Made by a program: the position numbers and the translations under genes
Source: Thermococcus sp. 18S1
Lineage (GTDB): Archaea; Methanobacteriota_B; Thermococci; Thermococcales; Thermococcaceae
DNA length: 64,000 nt
Direction: 5' to 3'
Assembly: GCF_012027645.1 (NCBI RefSeq)
Contig: NZ_SNUU01000001.1
Coordinates: 1,674,001 to 1,738,000 of the forward strand
The notes under the pieces: model-generated
The model's database searches: none
What the model saw: only the letters and a program-made list of their open reading frames with translations
Told to the model about the DNA's origin: nothing
Shown here: piece after piece, positions 9,414 through 17,909 of the stretch
Layout: each line of letters begins with the position of its first letter
How positions within the stretch are numbered: the first letter of the stretch is position 1

Positions 9414-10172
9414 TCAGGGTTTCCAAGAATTGAAGGTCCTTCCAAAGGCTCTTTTTATCACAGAATACTCCTTCAGAATCTCCCCAGTTGGCTCCCGCTG
9501 TCCCCTGCGTACGTACCAGGCAGGGTGTCGAAGGTACGTGGGTTCATAGCCGAGCCGTTTTAGAGCCTTCTCGGCCGTCCTGCCGATGGCGAAGATGGCC
9601 CTCGGCTTCACAGCCTCAAGTTCCCTCCCAAGAAGCTCAAGCTCGCCCTCGCCGAAGCCCCTCAGCCTGTTATCGGGCGGGTTGCACTTCACAACGTTGG
9701 TTATGTAGATGAAGTCCGGATTGACGCCCAGGCTGAACAGAGTTTTCCTGAGGAGCATGCCCGAGGCATCGTGGTAGAAGCATATCCCGGTCTTCCCACA
9801 GCCCCGTCTCCCAGGTGCCTCTCCGACAAGGACGATCCCCGAACCAACCCAGCCGTTGGCGAAGGGTAGTCCTTCGAACTCCCCCACATGGAGCTGATAG
9901 CGGTAATATTCCTCGCGGCAGAACCTCGTGGGTTCTTGGAGGAGCTCGCGATAGAGGCCCTCAAGCTGCCTGGCGGTTTTTTCATCCCTTTCGTTCACGA
10001 CGAGGAAGCGCTCGTTGGGGTTGTATACTGTTCTGGCATAAACACCATATGTCTCCTCATCAAGGGAGAGAAAATCCCTCCAGCCTCGGAGGACCAGCGG
10101 GAGGACTTTCAGATTGCCCGGATTTATGTAAACTTCACCGACCTCTTTGAGGTGTTCAAAGCGCAGGAGCAT
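9414..10172 (-). CDS. uracil-DNA glycosylase superfamily protein
   Basis: This 252-aa protein carries the family 4/5-like motif 1 (VLVGEAPGRRGCGKTG, about residue 115), the NVVKCNPPDNR segment and the C-terminal HPAW motif. It also has Cys residues (CREEYYRY, CGKTG, KCNPP) in positions that could hold an iron-sulphur cluster as in thermophile UDGs. Such enzymes remove uracil or deaminated bases from DNA. Motif 1 has RRGCG where classical family 4 enzymes carry an acidic ED pair, so base specificity may differ. The start at 10172 appears leaderless, behind a TATA at 10195-10202. Confidence 0.8.
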   Translation of the reverse strand: MLLRFEHLKEVGEVYINPGNLKVLPLVLRGWRDFLSLDEETYGVYARTVYNPNERFLVVNERDEKTARQLEGLYRELLQEPTRFCREEYYRYQLHVGEFEGLPFANGWVGSGIVLVGEAPGRRGCGKTGICFYHDASGMLLRKTLFSLGVNPDFIYITNVVKCNPPDNRLRGFGEGELELLGRELEAVKPRAIFAIGRTAEKALKRLGYEPTYLRHPAWYVRRGQREPTGEILKEYSVIKRAFGRTFNSWKP

Positions 10173-10194
10173 AATGAATAAAAGGACTGCCGCG

Positions 10195-10202
10195 TTTATA
10201 GG
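10195..10202 (-). promoter_or_regulatory. TATA box for the glycosylase gene
   Basis: On the minus strand this reads CCTATAAA. Its centre is about 26 nt from the ATG at 10172, which predicts a leaderless mRNA. It lies only 14-21 nt upstream of the divergent zinc-ribbon gene start. Confidence 0.5.
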
Positions 10203-10215
10203 TTTGGTGGTTTAT

Positions 10216-10458
10216 ATGGTCGAGACCAGGAAGTGTCCCCTCTGCGGGGGCACGATGGTGAAGGCAAAGGGAGAGACCCTGAAGAGTTCCGTTGTGCCGC
10301 CCTGGAAGAGCAAGCTTCAGGGCTGGACGACGCCGGGCGTTGGGGCAGAGGTATGGCTCTGCATTGACTGTGGGGTTGTTCTTCACTACGTAAAGGCAGA
10401 TGATCTGAAGGTATTAAAGGAAGAGTTTGAGACCCTAAACGCAGAGGGGAAGGAATGA
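10216..10458 (+). CDS. small zinc-ribbon protein
   Basis: This 80-aa protein has two CxxC pairs (CPLCGG near residue 7 and CIDCG near residue 57) that would form a single zinc ribbon. The ATG at 10216 follows GGTTTGGTGG and removes a non-conserved N-terminal extension of the open frame. No catalytic domain is visible. It could be a nucleic-acid- or protein-binding adaptor. It is a single gene, divergent from the glycosylase gene. Confidence 0.75.
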   Translation: MVETRKCPLCGGTMVKAKGETLKSSVVPPWKSKLQGWTTPGVGAEVWLCIDCGVVLHYVKADDLKVLKEEFETLNAEGKE

Positions 10459-10550
10459 ACTCCCCTGGTCTATCTGCAGGCGCCAGATCCGGTTATCGGG
10501 TGAATGGAAAGGACTTTAAGGTTGAGAGCGTAGAGTAAAAGGGTGATGAC

Positions 10551-10772
10551 ATGGACCGGCGAGGCGGCATCGGTTATTCCATACTCGGGATAGTTGCCTT
10601 TATTCTGATAATGGTGTTCGTGGTTCTGGTAATGCTGGGGATTATAGTTGTGGGTGCCGCGGCACTGGTGGTGATCGTCCCGCTGATACTGATAATGGCC
10701 GTGATTGGCTGGATCAAGGGGAGACACAGAAAGGAGCCGAAGGAGCTTGAGGAGCCCATGGACTACTTCTGA
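10551..10772 (+). CDS. small two-helix membrane protein
   Basis: This 73-aa protein has about 40 consecutive hydrophobic residues in the middle (Ile/Val/Leu/Met rich, with one GAAA break), flanked by a basic N-terminus and a charged C-terminus (RKEPKELEEPMDYF). This suggests one hairpin of two membrane helices. The GGGTGATGAC site precedes the ATG at good distance. Function is unknown. Confidence 0.65.
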   Translation: MDRRGGIGYSILGIVAFILIMVFVVLVMLGIIVVGAAALVVIVPLILIMAVIGWIKGRHRKEPKELEEPMDYF

Positions 10773-10857
10773 GCAGTCACAGTTCTCGCCCCCCTTTACC
10801 CTATCCTCGGCCGAATGAATTATAATGTGTCCGGACAATGACCCCCGCGGTGGTGGT

Positions 10858-11838
10858 ATGAAGAGCCTCTTCCTTCTCGTTCTTGGGAACACCGAGATGA
10901 ACACCCCTGGCACGGTTCCAGAGCCAACAAAGCTAAAGCCCGTTACCGATGCGGAGTACCTCTTCCACGAGAAGCCACTGACGATAGACACGATGCCCAT
11001 AACCCCCGAGGGCTATCCTGCCCCCGTGATAATAACCAAGGCGGCGAAAGAGCTCGCCGGTTTCCCAGTTCTTGTCGTCAGGGGCGGGACGTACCTGGCC
11101 CCGCTAGTTCCACACATCCACATAAGCAACGCCGTCGGAAGGGATCCCGGGAAGAAACCCGCCCTCCCGGAGTTTGGCGAAATAATAAAGCGCGCCAGAC
11201 TTCTGGGGGAGGAACTCAACAAGAGCCCTATCGACGAGCTCGTCATAGGCGAGTCGATCCCGGGTGGGACAGGGACGGCCCAGGCTGTCCTCTGGGCGCT
11301 TGGTTACAGTGAAGGAACAAACTCTACATCACAGGAAACCCCTCAAAATCCAGAGGAGAGTGCAATCCTGGGGGCATTTAAGCGCGCGGGAATTGAACGG
11401 GGTGAACTGAGAAACAACCCGCTAGAGGCCCTCAGGCAGTTCGGCGACCCTGCGATGGCCGCGGCTGTAGGCCTGTCCATTGGATTCAGAAGGAGGGTCG
11501 TTCTGGCCGGCGGAACACAGATGCTGGCCGTTTCTGCCGTTCTCAAGGCCCTGGGAGAAAGCCTCGACCGCTTTATGATAGCGACCACAAAGTGGACGGT
11601 AAACGACAGAAGAGCCCCGTTCCTTGGAATTACAAAGGAACTGGGGGTAATCACCTACGCAGCAGACCTTGACTTCTCGAAGAGTGAATTCAGTCAGCTG
11701 AAGAGTTATTGTGAAGAACCTATGAACGAGGAGGCAGGGGCCGGAGGGGCAACGTGGCTGGCGGTTAAGGCGGGCTTCTCGCCCGCGGACATCTCCGCCA
11801 AGGTGGAAGAGCTCTACGAGAGACTTGTAGGGATGTAA
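10858..11838 (+). CDS. UPF0284 / CobT-like nicotinate phosphoribosyltransferase-fold protein
   Basis: This 326-aa protein resembles the archaeal UPF0284 family, distantly related to CobT (nicotinate-nucleotide:dimethylbenzimidazole phosphoribosyltransferase). Typical segments are [11 protein letters not shown] at the start, [20 protein letters not shown] near residue 137, and [12 protein letters not shown] near residue 228. CobT makes the lower nucleotide of cobamides; whether this family does so in archaea is not established here. The ATG at 10858 follows GGTGGT and a TATA-like ATTATAATG near 10819-10827. It has no neighbours of a cobamide pathway in this window. Confidence 0.82.
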   Translation: MKSLFLLVLGNTEMNTPGTVPEPTKLKPVTDAEYLFHEKPLTIDTMPITPEGYPAPVIITKAAKELAGFPVLVVRGGTYLAPLVPHIHISNAVGRDPGKKPALPEFGEIIKRARLLGEELNKSPIDELVIGESIPGGTGTAQAVLWALGYSEGTNSTSQETPQNPEESAILGAFKRAGIERGELRNNPLEALRQFGDPAMAAAVGLSIGFRRRVVLAGGTQMLAVSAVLKALGESLDRFMIATTKWTVNDRRAPFLGITKELGVITYAADLDFSKSEFSQLKSYCEEPMNEEAGAGGATWLAVKAGFSPADISAKVEELYERLVGM

Positions 11839-12005
11839 CTCTACCAAAGGGCTCTGTCCCATCCCACTGGATTTTCACCTTTATTTCTTCGTGCCCCTTG
11901 CCCTGCCGGATGGCGCTGATTTCATCCGTGGTAGCACACGTCGTTAAACGCTTCCATTTGCTGAAAGGTTATTAAGTTCGGGAACGAGCTTACTCAGGTG
12001 GTAAT

Positions 12006-12521
12006 ATGGGAGCGGAGGAACACAAGAGAACGGCTCCAAAGAAGTTTAAGTTCGCGGTCATAACGGTTAGCGACACCGCGAGCAGGGGTGAGAAGGAGGA
12101 TAAGAGCGGGAAGTTTCTCATCGAGGAGCTGGAGAAGGCTGGACATGAGAAGGTGTACTATGCGGTCGTTCCCGACGAGAAGATGGCTATAATCGGTGCC
12201 GTTGTCGAGGCCTTCAGAGCGGGGGCGGAGGTTGTGGTTACCTCCGGTGGAACGGGTATAGCCAGCAGGGATGTGACGATAGAGAGCATCAGGCCCCTCT
12301 TCGATAAGGAACTGACGGGCTTCGGGGAGATTTTCAGGCTTCTCAGCTACGAGGAGATAGGCACAGCCGCGGTCATGACGAGGGCAACCGCGGGGGTAAT
12401 CAGGAGCTCTGGCAGAACCATGGCCGTCTTCTGCCTGCCCGGCAGTCTCGGCGCGGCAAGGACAGGTATCAAAATCATCCTCAAAGAGGCCGGCCATGTA
12501 CTCAAACACGGGAGGGAGTGA
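12006..12521 (+). CDS. moaB: molybdenum cofactor biosynthesis protein MoaB
   Basis: This 171-aa MogA/MoaB-family protein shows the N-terminal FAVITVSDTASRGEKEDKSG segment, the TSGGTGIASRDVTIE loop and the C-terminal FCLPGSLGAARTG. In archaea MoaB adenylylates molybdopterin before molybdate or tungstate insertion by MoeA. The ATG at 12006 has GGTGGT upstream and a TATA-like GGTTATTAAG around 11967-11976. It is immediately followed by moeA, forming a two-gene operon. Confidence 0.93.
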   Translation: MGAEEHKRTAPKKFKFAVITVSDTASRGEKEDKSGKFLIEELEKAGHEKVYYAVVPDEKMAIIGAVVEAFRAGAEVVVTSGGTGIASRDVTIESIRPLFDKELTGFGEIFRLLSYEEIGTAAVMTRATAGVIRSSGRTMAVFCLPGSLGAARTGIKIILKEAGHVLKHGRE

Positions 12522-12522
12522 C

Positions 12523-13713
12523 GTGAGGGAGTTCAAACGGCTGACCCCGTATAAAGAGGCCCTTGAGATGGTGCTGAATGACGTCAGCGAGATCGGGGAC
12601 GTCGAGGAGGTTCCCCTCTCCGAGGCCCTTGGACGGGTTCTGGCTGAAGACATCGTTTCACCCATAGACAGCCCGCCCTTTGACCGTTCGGCCGTCGACG
12701 GCTATGCCCTCCTGGCCGAGGACACGTTCCCGGCGAGGGAGTACAGTCCGGTTGACCTCAGAGTCGTGGACGAGATAGTCGCCGGGGAGGAGAGCAAGGC
12801 GAGAGTTGAGCCCGGCACGGCTGTGAAGCTCATGACCGGCTCGAAGATGCCTGAGGGGGCCAACGCGGTTCTGATGCAGGAGATGGCCGAACGTGATGGG
12901 GACGTCATAAGGGTTCTCAGGCCGGTCGCCCCGGGTCAGAACGTGGCCTTCGCCGGCGAGGACGTGAGGAAGGGAGGGGTTGTCCTCCGAAAGGGACAGG
13001 TTTTAAGGCCCCAGGACCTGGCGCTCCTCAAGAGCATCGGCTTCAGGAGCGTAAAGGTCAAGAGGAAGCCCCGTGTCGGGATAATAATCACAGGCGACGA
13101 GCTCATCGAGGAGTTCGACGAAGACGCGCTGAAGGCCGGGAAGATTATGGAGAGCAACTCGGTCATGCTCACCGGACTGGTGCAGCAGTACTTCGGCGAG
13201 CCAGTTTTCTACGGCGTCGTTCCGGACGATGAGGGAGCTATTCGCTCGGCGATAGAACGGGCAAGGGGAGAGTGCGACCTCGTCCTTGTCACGGGCGGCT
13301 CCGCCTTTGGGGATAAGGACTTCGCCCACCGCTTCGTCAAGCTGCTCTTCCATGGCACAACGATAAAGCCCGGAAGGCCGGTGGGCTACGGCGAGAGGGT
13401 CTTCATCATGAGCGGTTATCCGGTAGCCGTCTTCGCCCAGTTCCACCTTTACGTTAAGCACGTCCTTGCGAAGCTGATTGGGGCCAGGAACTACGAGGTC
13501 AGGGTTCGGGCGAGGCTCAGCGAACGCGTTTCGAGCCAGCTTGGAAGGCACGAGTTCGTGAAGGTGTGGTACGAGAACGGAGAAGCCAGACCGATCAAGA
13601 AGAAGGGCAGCGGGATAATAAGCTCGCTCGTGGAGAGCAACGGGTATATCGAAATCCCCGAGGACAGCGAAGGGTATCTCGAGGGGGAGACCATCGAAGT
13701 GGTGCTGTACTGA
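12523..13713 (+). CDS. moeA: molybdopterin molybdenumtransferase MoeA
   Basis: This protein of about 396 aa matches MoeA throughout: a conserved N-terminal segment (LTPYKEALEMVL), SPIDSPPFDRSAVDGYALLA near residue 45, MTGSKMPEGANAVLMQE near residue 105, GIIITGDEL near residue 185, and VTGGSAFGDKDF near residue 262. It inserts molybdate or tungstate into adenylylated molybdopterin; Thermococcales mainly use tungsten. I prefer the GTG at 12523, 8 nt after GGAGGG. An in-frame ATG at 12496 inside moaB is the alternative. The gene is coupled to moaB. Confidence 0.94.
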   Translation: MREFKRLTPYKEALEMVLNDVSEIGDVEEVPLSEALGRVLAEDIVSPIDSPPFDRSAVDGYALLAEDTFPAREYSPVDLRVVDEIVAGEESKARVEPGTAVKLMTGSKMPEGANAVLMQEMAERDGDVIRVLRPVAPGQNVAFAGEDVRKGGVVLRKGQVLRPQDLALLKSIGFRSVKVKRKPRVGIIITGDELIEEFDEDALKAGKIMESNSVMLTGLVQQYFGEPVFYGVVPDDEGAIRSAIERARGECDLVLVTGGSAFGDKDFAHRFVKLLFHGTTIKPGRPVGYGERVFIMSGYPVAVFAQFHLYVKHVLAKLIGARNYEVRVRARLSERVSSQLGRHEFVKVWYENGEARPIKKKGSGIISSLVESNGYIEIPEDSEGYLEGETIEVVLY

Positions 13714-13719
13714 AAGCCC

Positions 13720-13944
13720 TCACTCTCCGATCAGCTCCTTTTTATCAGGTTTTTTTATTATGGGCTTGATTTCATCGGGGAGAACGTTTGGATCAACGAG
13801 GTTCTCCACTATCTCAAGGGCCTCACTGCGCTCCCTTTTCCGTTCTGCAATAACATCACTCAGGAAATTCGATTTTCCCCACGGGAGAACGTCTCTGATT
13901 TTTTCTTCCTCGTCGTCCCCGTGGTTTTTCTTCTGACCTGCCAC
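13720..13944 (-). CDS. small charged hypothetical protein
   Basis: This 74-aa protein is strongly charged, with helix-forming runs (FLSDVIAERKRERSEALEIVENL) and a basic/acidic mixture at both ends. A GTG start at 13944 follows GGGGGAT. I recognise no family. It converges on moeA with a 6-nt gap and is the only candidate gene before the non-coding RNA region. Confidence 0.55.
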   Translation of the reverse strand: MAGQKKNHGDDEEEKIRDVLPWGKSNFLSDVIAERKRERSEALEIVENLVDPNVLPDEIKPIIKKPDKKELIGE

Positions 13945-13989
13945 ACATATCCCCCGTAGAACTACTACAAGAACCTAATAAACCTTACT

Positions 13990-14223
13990 CCACGGAATGT
14001 TACGATGCTATGGCCCGCCCGTAACTCCCACCCTCATCGATGCCAGACGGCGAACTCAGGCGGGCTAACCCAGGCGGGCCGTCTGTGCCCGGTCTGGGTT
14101 TCCCGCGGCCATTGTGCTCCGTAACGCGGAAGGCCCTCCCGCGGGGACCTCGCTGTAAGACCGGGCTGTAGCCCCCGCATCGCACTCTGGTTCATTCATC
14201 CCCAGAGTCCTCGCGCGGGGGCC
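13990..14223 (-). ncRNA. structured G+C-rich RNA with H/ACA-like hairpins
   Basis: No coding sequence fits here, yet the DNA is far more G+C-rich than the flanking intergenic DNA and is full of perfect stems. Hairpin 1: 14215-14222 pairs with 14171-14178 (GCCCCCGC/GCGGGGGC), with upper stem ACUCUGG/CCAGAGU, a GGAUGAAUGAA loop like a kink-loop, and ACA one base after the stem. Hairpin 2: 14158-14166 pairs with 14087-14095 (GCCCGGUCU/AGACCGGGC), with upper stem CCCGCGG/CCGCGGG and ACA directly after. Hairpin 3: 14078-14085 pairs with 14044-14051. A fourth weak stem pairs 14020-14025 with 13999-14004. This is the layout of archaeal H/ACA guide RNAs, which direct pseudouridylation. The ends are estimates. 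Confidence 0.72.
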
Positions 14224-14245
14224 ATTAACACGTTGAAAAAGAGGG

Positions 14246-14253
14246 TATATAAA
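14246..14253 (-). promoter_or_regulatory. TATA box of the structured RNA
   Basis: On the minus strand this reads TTTATATA inside GCTTTATATACCC. Its centre lies about 27 nt before G at 14223, exactly the archaeal spacing, and that G begins the first RNA stem. It sits just after the DUF835 gene stop, so the RNA has its own promoter. Confidence 0.7.
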
Positions 14254-14259
14254 GCTGCC

Positions 14260-15363
14260 TCACTCTATCAGCTTCCGTAGCTGGAAGTAAAGCCTCGGTT
14301 CCAGGCTTTCCTTCTCCAGGACAACCACCAGGGTGCCGTTGTTCACAATGGTGAAGTCCCTCAGTTTTGAAATGAACTTCATGAGGCTATCCCATGAGTT
14401 GTACACAGTAAGATACTCAAAGCAGTCAATCACAATAATACCACGCTTTCCTGACCTGGCAAATGTCTCAAGGTACTGGTAGGAGATCTCGGTCATCCTA
14501 GCAAGGTTTGTGGGATTTATTGTGTTCTTGAACGTGCCCTGGAATGGTATGGTGGTCACGAAGTAGCACTCCCATCCCTCAGGTATATCCGAGACGTCTC
14601 TGACGAAGGCGAGCACGGGCATCTCGCGGAGTTTCTCTTTGAGTTTCTTGTATTCGTTTATTCCCACAAGGAGTGTGCCAGGTTTAAGATCTGGCTGCTG
14701 GGGAACCGCTTTTTTCGAGGGCAGAAACGTCTTGGATGACGTTAGCTTGACCATTGCCCATACCATGAAGACTATCAGCATTGATGAGAACGTGAAGCCT
14801 ATCGCTTCGTACCAAGGGTAAAGGCCAAAGAGGGCCGCTGGGATGAGGTGAACCCCAAACAGAATTATGCTGATGGATAGATATTTAATTGCACTTTTGT
14901 AAATCTCCTCAACTTCCATCAGCAACAGTCCACCCGCCACTACGAAGACACCACTTATCCCAAGCGCCGCTGCGGTCGTGGCCGTCCAGAAGGCATCTCC
15001 CGTGTAGGAGTACACACCAAGTATGTACACCATGAACGCGACGGGCATGACGGAAAGGATAGCAAGGGTTCTGTGTCTAGCGTTTATGGACTCCTCTTCA
15101 AGGAACTTCACGGAGCCATAGAAAATGAAGCCTGCAAACGTCGAGAGACACAGGAGACCCGCCAGCTGGATGGTAACGCTCTGCTGCATCGTAAAGAGGA
15201 TCGTTAGGAAATCGAATATCCACGCTATCGAGAACGCCAGGGCAGATTTCCTTCTGTTGCGCAGGTATATCTTGAATATCCACGTCGCGGCCACGGCGTC
15301 AGCAATCAGCACTAGTGCTGCCTCTACTAGCAGGAGTGCCTGGATGCCATCCAACAACCTCAC
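14260..15363 (-). CDS. DUF835 membrane protein
   Basis: This 367-aa protein has about seven membrane helices in residues 5-215, then a soluble DUF835 domain. The domain segments include GTLLVGINEYKKL, LAFVRDVSDIPEGWECYFVT and GIIVIDCFEYLTVYN. DUF835 is common in Thermococcales membrane proteins and resembles a RecA/KaiC-like fold without a nucleotide motif; its function is unknown. The GTG start at 15363 follows GATGAGGTGAGG. It lies 5 nt after the acyl-adenylating gene on the same strand, so the two form an operon. Confidence 0.8.
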   Translation of the reverse strand: MRLLDGIQALLLVEAALVLIADAVAATWIFKIYLRNRRKSALAFSIAWIFDFLTILFTMQQSVTIQLAGLLCLSTFAGFIFYGSVKFLEEESINARHRTLAILSVMPVAFMVYILGVYSYTGDAFWTATTAAALGISGVFVVAGGLLLMEVEEIYKSAIKYLSISIILFGVHLIPAALFGLYPWYEAIGFTFSSMLIVFMVWAMVKLTSSKTFLPSKKAVPQQPDLKPGTLLVGINEYKKLKEKLREMPVLAFVRDVSDIPEGWECYFVTTIPFQGTFKNTINPTNLARMTEISYQYLETFARSGKRGIIVIDCFEYLTVYNSWDSLMKFISKLRDFTIVNNGTLVVVLEKESLEPRLYFQLRKLIE

Positions 15364-15368
15364 CTCAT

Positions 15369-16418
15369 CTATCTGCTGGGCTCACCGAACCCATCCCATT
15401 TAAACGGTCCCTCTGGTGGAACACGGAGTGCTGTTTCATCCTCAAATTTAACAACTAAGACTTCGGGTCTGGCGATTATAAATGCTACCCTTCCCCGCTC
15501 CCCATACCTGACTATTCTGTGCGTCCCATCCACGGCTTTCATTGGGAACACTATGGTTGTGGGGTAGTTGGGGTAGTACCAGAACTCCCCACGGCGGAAG
15601 ATTCCAACTAGGTCTCCAAAGAGATAGTAGCCATAGAGAGGGATGAGTTTCGTGCCCTCAAATGTGTTTGAGATGTACTCTAGGAAATCCTTGTTTATCC
15701 CGACTCCGCTTATTATCGCGGTCTCAATGGACTCGCTGTATGGTTCAAAGAGGGACATCAACGGGGGGGCCGAGCGAACAGTATTTATCCTGTCTGTTTC
15801 CATGACACGCTTTGTGTACCTCACCAGTGGATCCAGAATCTTCAGCACCGCCTCCTGCCCTTTCTCACGAAGGACCTTTTTCAGACCATCGGTTTCCATG
15901 CCTATGAAGTAGAGAACTCCCCCGTAGCTCCAGACGAGCTGACTTATCTCGTCCTGATACCAGCCGTACGGGCCGTGGGAGATGGCACGCATCTGGTGGT
16001 CATCGTGATAAACGTCCGCCAGCCGGTAGACCTCATCCAGAGCCGCACGCAGGTAGACGTGAAGGACATCCTTGTATCTGGCGTCCCAGTGCCCGATGGC
16101 CCTCTCCCTGGTGGTTCCGGAGGACTGATAGAAGCGTATTCTGCCGCTGTACCCTTCGGGAACGAACTCCAGCCAGTTGGCACGGAGGTAGTCTTCATCC
16201 ACCGCGAGGCCCAGATTGAATATCTTCTCAAAGGCCTCTCCTATGGTTCCCTGAAAGATTTCATCGAGGTCTGGCTTCAGCCTTTCAGCGACGTTCCTCC
16301 AGTAGGGTGTTCTCTCAAAATGAAACTCAAATATCTCCCTTAGGTATTCCCTTATCCAAGTTTCCTTAACACCTAGTGGGTGTTCCTGTAGGTTCTCCAA
16401 CAGGATTTCATAGTTCAT
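15369..16418 (-). CDS. acyl-adenylating (LuxE/PaaK-like) enzyme
   Basis: This 349-aa protein has the adenylate-forming phosphate loop YQSSGTTRERAIGHW near residue 125 and, later, YGYYLFGDLVGIFRRGEFWYY. The layout resembles acyl-protein synthetase/LuxE and phenylacetate-CoA ligase relatives. Such enzymes activate a carboxylate with ATP; no substrate can be read from the sequence. It is shorter than usual PaaK enzymes and lacks a clear C-terminal lid. The ATG at 16418 sits about 26 nt after a TATA-like CTTTTATACTG on the minus strand and has no ribosome site, so it is probably leaderless. It is divergent from a second adenylating enzyme. Confidence 0.75.
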   Translation of the reverse strand: MNYEILLENLQEHPLGVKETWIREYLREIFEFHFERTPYWRNVAERLKPDLDEIFQGTIGEAFEKIFNLGLAVDEDYLRANWLEFVPEGYSGRIRFYQSSGTTRERAIGHWDARYKDVLHVYLRAALDEVYRLADVYHDDHQMRAISHGPYGWYQDEISQLVWSYGGVLYFIGMETDGLKKVLREKGQEAVLKILDPLVRYTKRVMETDRINTVRSAPPLMSLFEPYSESIETAIISGVGINKDFLEYISNTFEGTKLIPLYGYYLFGDLVGIFRRGEFWYYPNYPTTIVFPMKAVDGTHRIVRYGERGRVAFIIARPEVLVVKFEDETALRVPPEGPFKWDGFGEPSR

Positions 16419-16538
16419 GCTGAATGTTTTAACCAAACAGTATAAAAGCTTTTTCAAATCCAATGCCGTTTCAATGTAATTAAATAAATGCCAAACATTA
16501 AATAGGGGAAGGTGCACGTGTAATTGGGTGGATATCCA

Positions 16539-17822
16539 ATGGGATTAATAGTTGGCAGGGTTGACAGGAGCGGGGTAGAAGACCTCAGGTACACCCTTGA
16601 GAAGGCCCTGGAAACGACGGAGTTCTGGAAAGACAAGTTCTCGGGGGTGAACGCGGAGGAAATAACGCCCAAAGACCTGGCAGAATTGACAGACCGTGTG
16701 ACCATCGAACCCCACGACCTTTACCGAACCTCCGAGATATGGCCCGACTACATTCGGGATCCCAAGATTTTCTATACCGTGATGAGAACCAGCGGGACAA
16801 CAGGACGCCCCAAGAGGGTGCCCTACACCAGAGATGACCGTATGAGAAGCGGACGCCAGCTTGAGCCGTGGATAAGGGAGTATATGGATAAGGGCGACAG
16901 AATCGCGTCGTTCTTTCCTCCGCTCCCATCTTCATCCGGCATGTTTGCTTTTGGCGGGTTTGAGGCCATCAACGCAAAAACCGCCTATTACCAAGTACCC
17001 ATCCAGTACCTCCTGGACAGAGAAATGCTCCTGCGCGAGCTTCAGGACATAAAGCCCACCTCCATATTCTGCCTCACAGCGACGGCGTACAACCTCGGCC
17101 TTACCCTGCCCGAGTCCATAAAGAAGGACATACAGACCATAGTCGTCGGCGGCGAAACCCTGACCCCAGAGCTCGCAAGGGCAACTCTGGAGCTGTTTGA
17201 GAACGCGGTGATAATAGATAACTTCGGTTCAACGGAGGATGCGGTAACCGGCTACCGCGTCATCACAAGGAAGAAGGCCACGAAGTTTAGCTTCGGAGAA
17301 TCCATAGTGGTCCTCAAGGACAACGGGGACGGCTACGACGACTACAAGCGCATCTACATAACCAAGGTGATGAGGGACGGTGAACTCACCGGACTGCCGC
17401 TCTTCAACTACGACATCGGCGATCTGGCAAGGATAGAGAACGGTGAGGTCAGGAACATCATCCGCATCAAGGACGTCGTGACCCTCGCTGGAGCGAAGCT
17501 CCACATCGATCAGGTGATGGAGATAGTGTACGACCATCCGGACCTCCTCGACTTCGTGATAATCTACCACCCGCTCTCGCCCGAGAACCCGAAACCAAAG
17601 GCAACGATACGCATCGCATACGGGGAGAAGAAGCCCGCGGGGATAGAGGACGAAGTCAGGGAACTGCTCTACGAGGCCAACAATCCAGTCCGGTACGAGG
17701 TGGAAGAGTCCCAGCAGGCGGAACTGGAGATAGTGGCGGTCCCGCTGGAGAAGCTCAGGGCGGACCTCCCGAGGAGGCTCGGAAAAACCAAGAGGATATA
17801 CATAGTGGGAAAAGACCTCTGA
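16539..17822 (+). CDS. phenylacetate-CoA ligase-like AMP-forming enzyme
   Basis: This 427-aa PaaK-type adenylate-forming enzyme shows the phosphate loop MRTSGTTGRPKRVPYTRD near residue 85, NFGSTEDAVTGYR near residue 228, and the hinge region YDIGDLARIENG with IIRIKDVVTLAGAKL. The C-terminal domain is complete. It activates an aryl or acyl acid as adenylate and probably transfers it to CoA. The ATG at 16539 follows GGTGGAT; an upstream in-frame TTG at 16524 is less likely. A TATA-like TTAAATAAATG lies near 16478. Its pairing with the divergent LuxE-like gene suggests a common substrate (inference). Confidence 0.85.
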   Translation: MGLIVGRVDRSGVEDLRYTLEKALETTEFWKDKFSGVNAEEITPKDLAELTDRVTIEPHDLYRTSEIWPDYIRDPKIFYTVMRTSGTTGRPKRVPYTRDDRMRSGRQLEPWIREYMDKGDRIASFFPPLPSSSGMFAFGGFEAINAKTAYYQVPIQYLLDREMLLRELQDIKPTSIFCLTATAYNLGLTLPESIKKDIQTIVVGGETLTPELARATLELFENAVIIDNFGSTEDAVTGYRVITRKKATKFSFGESIVVLKDNGDGYDDYKRIYITKVMRDGELTGLPLFNYDIGDLARIENGEVRNIIRIKDVVTLAGAKLHIDQVMEIVYDHPDLLDFVIIYHPLSPENPKPKATIRIAYGEKKPAGIEDEVRELLYEANNPVRYEVEESQQAELEIVAVPLEKLRADLPRRLGKTKRIYIVGKDL

Positions 17823-17909
17823 GTGTCCCCTTCCACTATTCTATTCCATCATTGTCACAATGCCGAAAATTTATTTAAGCCTGTTCTCAAATTTTCAGCG
17901 GTGATAGTG

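Noticed and set aside
13990-14223. RNase P RNA or 7S (SRP) RNA
   Set aside because: The conserved GAAAGTCC-type and ACAGAA elements of RNase P and the GGAAGG/GCAGC loops of SRP helix 8 are not present, and the region is shorter.
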